Source: Trueperaceae bacterium (GTDB taxonomy: Bacteria > Deinococcota > Deinococci > Deinococcales > Trueperaceae). From it: 38,034 nt of DNA. Positions 34,285-38,034 of this stretch are shown here, piece by piece; the stretch's first letter is position 1, and every line of letters begins with the position of its first letter. Under the pieces are notes generated by a model. That model ran no database searches. It saw only the letters and a list, made by a program, of their open reading frames with translations, and was not told the origin of the DNA. The DNA lies in NCBI GenBank assembly GCA_013697735.1, contig JACCWH010000155.1, positions 1 through 38,034 of the forward strand, read 5' to 3'. The translations under genes were made by a program, and so were the position numbers.

Positions 34285-36147
34285 TCAGGCCACCTCGGCT
34301 GCGATGCGGACGTAGGGCGCGAGGCGCTCTTCGATGAAGTCCGCCGTGAAGGGCATTCCGTCGAGGTACGCGACGGCCTCGATGCGGGGGGCGAGACCGG
34401 GGTATTCGGCTCGGATGATGCCGGTGAGCTGCGCGTCGCGATTCATCTCCACCACCACCACACGCTCGTGTGCCTCGATGAACGCCCGGACGTCGTCTGG
34501 GAGCGGCAGCGCGCGGAGCCGGAGGCTGGAGAAGCGTTCGCCGCGCCCCGCCATCCGGTCGCGCGCCTCTTCGATGGCGTACCGCGTGGTCCCGAAGGCG
34601 ATCACGCCGACGGACGCGCCCGCGACGACGTCGACCACGCTCGCGGGCATTGCGGCTCGCACGGTCTCGAACTTCCGCGCGAGACGCTCGGTATTGTCGA
34701 CCCAATCCTCGGAGCGCTCGCTGTAGACGGCCTGCGCATTGTGGCCCGTACCGCGTGCGAAGTAGGCGCTGGCGCGGTGCCGATTGCCGGGGAGGGTGCG
34801 GTACGTGACGCCGTCACCATCGACGTCGACGTAGCGAGCGAAGCCGTGCGCTTCGACGTCGTCGGCGGAGAGCACCTTGCCACGGCGGAGTGGGCGGTCG
34901 GGGTACTCGAAGGGCTTCCCCATCCAGTTGTTCATGCCGAGGTCGAGGTCGGAGAGGACGAAGACCGGCGTCTGCAGCTCGTCGGCGAGGTCGAGGGAGC
35001 GCCAGCCGAACTCGAAGCACTCTTCGATCGACGACGGGAAGAGGACGACGTGCTTCGTATCGCCGTGCCCAAGCGTGTAGACGAAGCCGAGGTCGCCCTG
35101 TCCCGTCCGGGTCGGCAGACCTGTCGAAGGGCCGACGCGCTGGATGTCCCAGATCACGCCCGGCACCTCGGCGTAGTAGCCGAGGCCTGCGAACTCGGCC
35201 ATCAGCGATATGCCGGGGCCGCTCGTCGCGGTGAGGGCGCGGGCGCCGGCGAAGCCGGCGCCGAGCACCATGCCGATGGCGGCGAGCTCGTCCTCGGACT
35301 GGATGACCGTGTAGGTCGGCTCGCCCGACTCGGTCCGACGGAGTTCGGGGAGGAAGTCACGCAGTGCGTCGATGAAGGAGGTCGAGGGCGTGATCGGGTA
35401 CCACGCGGCGACGCTCACACCGCCGAACACGCTGCCGAGCGCACCGGCTTCGTTCCCGGTCATGAGGATCAACCCGTCGGTCGCGCGCATCGGTTCGACA
35501 CGGTACGGATCGCGCTTCTCGAGCGAGGCTCGTGCCCACTCGAACGAGGCGCGGATCACGACCATGTTGGCGTCCACGAGCTTCTGACGACGGCCGAAGT
35601 GGATGGCGAGCGACTCCTCGACGGTGGCGAGCGGCACGTCGAGCAGGTGCGCCAAGACACCGACGTACGTCATGTTCGCGGCGTAGTCGCGGAGCTTCCC
35701 CTTCTGCTCGGTGACGCGGAGGAGATCCTTCACTGGCACCTCGTACGTGACGAGGTCGTCGCGCCGGACACTCGGTGCGAGGTCGGCGTTCACGACCGCC
35801 ACGCCACCCGCGGGAAGGGCCCGCAGGTCGGCGTCGATGGTCTGTTGGTTGTAGGCGACGAGGAAGCTCGGCTCCCGACGCGCCACGTGGCCGGCGGCGT
35901 CCACCCGGATGTGGTACCAGGTCGGCAGCCCCTGTATGTTCGACGGGAAGATGTTCTTGCCATGGACCGGTATCCCCATCGCGAAGAACGACCGGAGCAG
36001 CGCAAGGTTGGCCGTTTGCGACCCGGTGCCGTTGACCGTGGCGACCACCAGTGCGAGCTCGTTCACGATGGGCGAGAGCTCGTTCACGGCGGCGGCCGGC
36101 TGTCCGTCGCGCACGGGCCCACGCCCCTCGGTCGCGTCGGACGTCAT
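34285..36147 (-). CDS. korA: 2-oxoacid:ferredoxin oxidoreductase, fused gamma-alpha subunit
   Basis: This 620-residue protein has a gamma domain at the N-terminus (about 30-200, with NGTGSQTANLALLRSFFAMG and IPVHGKNIFPSNIQGLPTW) fused to the alpha (pyrimidine-binding) domain that contains YPITPSTSF at 250-255 onward, SEDELAAIGMVLGAGFAGA and TSGPGISLMAEFAGL. Fused gamma-alpha subunits mark the two-subunit aerobic-type 2-oxoglutarate or related oxidoreductases. Its ATG overlaps the stop of the RraA-family gene (ATGA, 36147-36144), a sign of translational coupling. A 30-residue polar leader precedes the fold, so an internal start is conceivable. Confidence 0.93.
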   Translation of the reverse strand: MTSDATEGRGPVRDGQPAAAVNELSPIVNELALVVATVNGTGSQTANLALLRSFFAMGIPVHGKNIFPSNIQGLPTWYHIRVDAAGHVARREPSFLVAYNQQTIDADLRALPAGGVAVVNADLAPSVRRDDLVTYEVPVKDLLRVTEQKGKLRDYAANMTYVGVLAHLLDVPLATVEESLAIHFGRRQKLVDANMVVIRASFEWARASLEKRDPYRVEPMRATDGLILMTGNEAGALGSVFGGVSVAAWYPITPSTSFIDALRDFLPELRRTESGEPTYTVIQSEDELAAIGMVLGAGFAGARALTATSGPGISLMAEFAGLGYYAEVPGVIWDIQRVGPSTGLPTRTGQGDLGFVYTLGHGDTKHVVLFPSSIEECFEFGWRSLDLADELQTPVFVLSDLDLGMNNWMGKPFEYPDRPLRRGKVLSADDVEAHGFARYVDVDGDGVTYRTLPGNRHRASAYFARGTGHNAQAVYSERSEDWVDNTERLARKFETVRAAMPASVVDVVAGASVGVIAFGTTRYAIEEARDRMAGRGERFSSLRLRALPLPDDVRAFIEAHERVVVVEMNRDAQLTGIIRAEYPGLAPRIEAVAYLDGMPFTADFIEERLAPYVRIAAEVA

Positions 36148-36818
36148 ACGTGCCCGAACCGTTCGAGCATCTCGGCGGCGCTCATGCCCTCTTCGGAGAG
36201 GGCGCGCGCCTCGGCCTCGGCGGTGAGGATCGCTTCCGCCCGCGCCAGCACGTCGTCGATGCGGTCTCGTTCGATCACGACGACGCCGTCGTGATCACCG
36301 AAGACGAAGTCGCCGGGCCGAACGGTGACCGGTTCGCCGTAGGCCGCCGGCAGCGTGACCGGCACGCCGACGTCGGTCACGCGCCACCGTCCGAGGCCCT
36401 GGAGCGGTGTGACGAAGCGGGCGTACACCGGGAAGCCGGTGGTGTCTATGGCGTGCACGTCTCGAATGCCGCCGTCGACGACGGCGCCGCGGCAGCCGCG
36501 CCCCTGCATGGTGGCCGCGATGAGGTCGCCGAAGAGGCAGTATCGACCGGCGTCCGTGCCAGCCCAGACGGCAACGCTGTCGGCGGGTAGCGCGTCGGCA
36601 GCGGCGAGCTTCGCTCGGTCGGGACCTTCGAAGCGCTCCTGGCGACCGACGATGGTGGCGGCGAATCCTGCCAGGGGCGAATCGACGGCGCTCACCGGCC
36701 GTAGGTCGGGGTGGAGGGCCCGGGGCTCCCAGCCTCGCTCGTCGTAGACGTCGCAGACGACGGCGCTCTGGAGACGGGAGAACCGTTCGACGACGTCGGC
36801 ACGGCGGTGGTCGTCCAT
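36144..36818 (-). CDS. RraA-family protein (HMG/CHA aldolase-like)
   Basis: This 224-residue protein belongs to the RraA-like fold family, which includes 4-hydroxy-4-methyl-2-oxoglutarate aldolase, oxaloacetate decarboxylases and the RNase E regulator RraA. Substrate and metal-site residues of the aldolase branch are seen: GDLIA at 97-101 and GAVVDGGIRDV with R119 and D120. The family's metal-dependent members cleave 2-oxoacids to pyruvate. Nothing here points to RNase E control; the flanking 2-oxoacid genes favour an enzyme. It starts 4 bp after the DHDPS-family stop and overlaps korA. The earlier misannotation of this family as menaquinone methyltransferases should be avoided. Confidence 0.82.
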   Translation of the reverse strand: MDDHRRADVVERFSRLQSAVVCDVYDERGWEPRALHPDLRPVSAVDSPLAGFAATIVGRQERFEGPDRAKLAAADALPADSVAVWAGTDAGRYCLFGDLIAATMQGRGCRGAVVDGGIRDVHAIDTTGFPVYARFVTPLQGLGRWRVTDVGVPVTLPAAYGEPVTVRPGDFVFGDHDGVVVIERDRIDDVLARAEAILTAEAEARALSEEGMSAAEMLERFGHV

Positions 36819-36822
36819 CCCC

Positions 36823-37776
36823 TCAGAGTTTGGCACTCGCCACCTCCGCAGACGCCTGCACGGGCATCGGGGCCGCTCGTGCCACGTCGAGACCGCAGCG
36901 CTCGGCCACGCGCTCGAACTCTCGGATCGTGGCGTCGTCGATGCTCGGGTGGGGCGGGCGTACGGTCGCGGTGCCGAAGACGCCGCGGCGAACGAAGACG
37001 TGCTTGCGCAGCGCGACCCCGATGCCGGGCTGGAACTCGTAGCGGATGAGCGGGAGGACGCGGTCGAAGACCTCGCTCGCCCCCGCGGTGTCACCGGCCG
37101 CGTAGCGGCGGTAGATGTCGACGAGCACCTCGGGGAAGGCGAGGCCGGTCATCACTCCGGCGGCGCCGTTCTCGAGCTCCTCGAGCACCCACTGGCCGCC
37201 GAGCCCGCCGAAGATGCCGATGCGGCCGGGAGCGCCGGCGAGCACGCGACGCTGCTTGACGAGCACGGGCGGATCCTCGGCCTTGAGGTACGGCGTGACG
37301 CCGTCCACGGCGAGGGCGGCGATGAGATCCGCCGGTATGGTGATGCCGAACTCGCTCGGATAGTCGTGGATGGCGACCGGGAGCGCCGTGGCGGAGGCCA
37401 CCGCCCGGTAATGCCGGTCGAGCACGGCGGCAGTGCCCGGGGCGATCGGTGCGACGAAGACGGCGTCGGCGCCGTGCGCCTCCGCCTCCTGGACCTGTTC
37501 GATCGCTCCTGCGGTACCGAAGGCTCGGACGCCGACCCACACGATGATGCGCCCGCTCGCCCGCGTGACCGCGGTCCGCATCACGTCGCGTCGTTCGGCT
37601 CCGGTGAGCTTGTGCGCCTCCCCCATGAAACCGAGGATCGCGATCCCGTCGACCCCGGCGTCGACCTGATGGTCGACGAGCCGTTCGACGCTCTCCAGAT
37701 CGAGGGACCCGTCCTCCAGGAACGGGGTCGGGACGATGGGGTGGACGCCGGTGAAGGGGGGTGGGGAGGTCGCCAT
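36823..37776 (-). CDS. DHDPS/N-acetylneuraminate lyase-family protein (class I aldolase or dehydratase)
   Basis: This 317-residue TIM-barrel protein has the Schiff-base lysine K165 (TPYLKAEDPP) and the catalytic tyrosine Y139 (HDYPSEFG) of the family, which forms or breaks C-C bonds with pyruvate or dehydrates sugar acids. The substrate loop GTTGE of true dihydrodipicolinate synthases is replaced by GFMGE at about 49-53, so it is unlikely to be dapA. Start ATG 37776 is preceded by TAGCGT ending 5 nt upstream; an earlier frame from 37824 is non-coding. It heads the operon with the RraA-family gene and korAB, hence a role in making a 2-oxoacid is inferred. Candidate substrates include aldonic or hydroxy-2-oxo acids. 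Confidence 0.82.
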   Translation of the reverse strand: MATSPPPFTGVHPIVPTPFLEDGSLDLESVERLVDHQVDAGVDGIAILGFMGEAHKLTGAERRDVMRTAVTRASGRIIVWVGVRAFGTAGAIEQVQEAEAHGADAVFVAPIAPGTAAVLDRHYRAVASATALPVAIHDYPSEFGITIPADLIAALAVDGVTPYLKAEDPPVLVKQRRVLAGAPGRIGIFGGLGGQWVLEELENGAAGVMTGLAFPEVLVDIYRRYAAGDTAGASEVFDRVLPLIRYEFQPGIGVALRKHVFVRRGVFGTATVRPPHPSIDDATIREFERVAERCGLDVARAAPMPVQASAEVASAKL

Positions 37777-37838
37777 GCCCAACGCTACACCCCCCGACGC
37801 TCCTTCGACGCACTGTCCCGACATCGTTGCGGAGCCGA

Positions 37839-38034
37839 TCAGGCTTCGATCACGATGTCCTCGTCGTCGCTTCCTGCGCCGCTCGCGGGCGTGGCGCCAC
37901 TCGCCAAACGCGCCATCACCAGATCACGCACCTCCTGCGCCACCTCCGGCCGCTCCCCCAAGAACTCCGCCGCCTTCTCCTTCCCCTGCCCCAACCGCAA
38001 CTCACCGAACGAGAACCACGACCCACTCTTCTGC
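37839..38034 (-). CDS. recA: RecA recombinase, C-terminal part (rest outside window)
   Basis: Only the last 64 codons lie in the window, from the edge to the TGA at 37841-37839. The sequence KSGSWFSFGELRLGQGKEKA is the conserved KSGxWF/YS-x-GxxRxGQG segment near the end of the RecA core, followed by a helix (ERPEVAQEVRDLVMARL) and an acidic tail ending SDDEDIVIEA. The GQGKEK..ERPE..QE.RD.VMA pattern resembles Deinococcus RecA from memory. It is 62 bp upstream of the lyase gene on the same strand, with that gene's own promoter box in between. Confidence 0.95.
   Translation of the reverse strand, partial: QKSGSWFSFGELRLGQGKEKAAEFLGERPEVAQEVRDLVMARLASGATPASGAGSDDEDIVIEA

Noticed and set aside
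36144-36818. Annotation as menaquinone methyltransferase or RNase E regulator
   Set aside because: The sequence has the aldolase-type metal and substrate residues and no methyltransferase motif; RraA regulatory function is not supported by context.
36823-37776. Annotation as dapA (lysine biosynthesis)
   Set aside because: The GTTGE loop is GFMGE and the genome context is 2-oxoacid metabolism, so only the family is called.

Overview
The window is GC-rich bacterial chromosome, densely coding, with no insertion sequence, integrase, phage gene or CRISPR array that I can see. Several proteins read like Deinococcota homologues as I remember them: NuoE and NuoG, the Thermus-type aspartate aminotransferase, and the RecA C-terminus with its ERPE..QE(I/V)RD..VMA pattern. 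A Truepera-like member of Deinococcota is my best guess at the source, by recall and not by search. Many isolated genes have a TANNNT box ending 5-9 nt before the start codon, which fits the leaderless transcription known in that phylum.

Layout. 1-3949 (minus strand): a partial flavodoxin-like FMN reductase, AMP nucleosidase, aspartate-type aminotransferase, nucleoside diphosphate kinase and a DinB-family protein, facing a plus-strand rhodanese at 3998-4330. 4344-18840 (minus strand): a complete 14-gene respiratory complex I operon, nuoA to nuoN in canonical order, with nearly every junction overlapping (ATGA, GTGA or TGATG). 18841-20288: the nuo promoter region, tRNA-Lys and tRNA-Glu with a near-consensus promoter and a hairpin terminator, a second DinB-family gene and tRNA-Val.

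20356-26741 is an accessory stretch. It holds three PIN-toxin/antitoxin modules, two of which share a TGTACA-N6/7-TGTACA operator-like repeat. It also holds a flippase-like membrane protein, a Nudix hydrolase, an alpha/beta hydrolase, an MntA/HepT (nucleotidyltransferase/HEPN) toxin-antitoxin pair and two probable gene remnants.

26742-32058: a TPR protein of unknown function, a SprT-like zinc protein, an MFS transporter and a SulP-STAS anion transporter. 32062-37776 (minus strand) is one tight five-gene operon: a DHDPS-family lyase, an RraA-family aldolase-like protein, a gamma-alpha-fused 2-oxoacid:ferredoxin oxidoreductase (korA, korB) and an O-methyltransferase. The window ends inside recA.

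The genes fit an aerobic or facultative heterotroph: complex I re-oxidises NADH, KorAB oxidises 2-oxoacids, and AMP nucleosidase and Ndk handle nucleotides. The points most worth a second look are the recurrent start-proximal promoter box, the complete loss of the N7 cluster ligands in NuoG, the shared toxin-antitoxin operator, and the translationally coupled lyase-RraA-Kor-methyltransferase operon.
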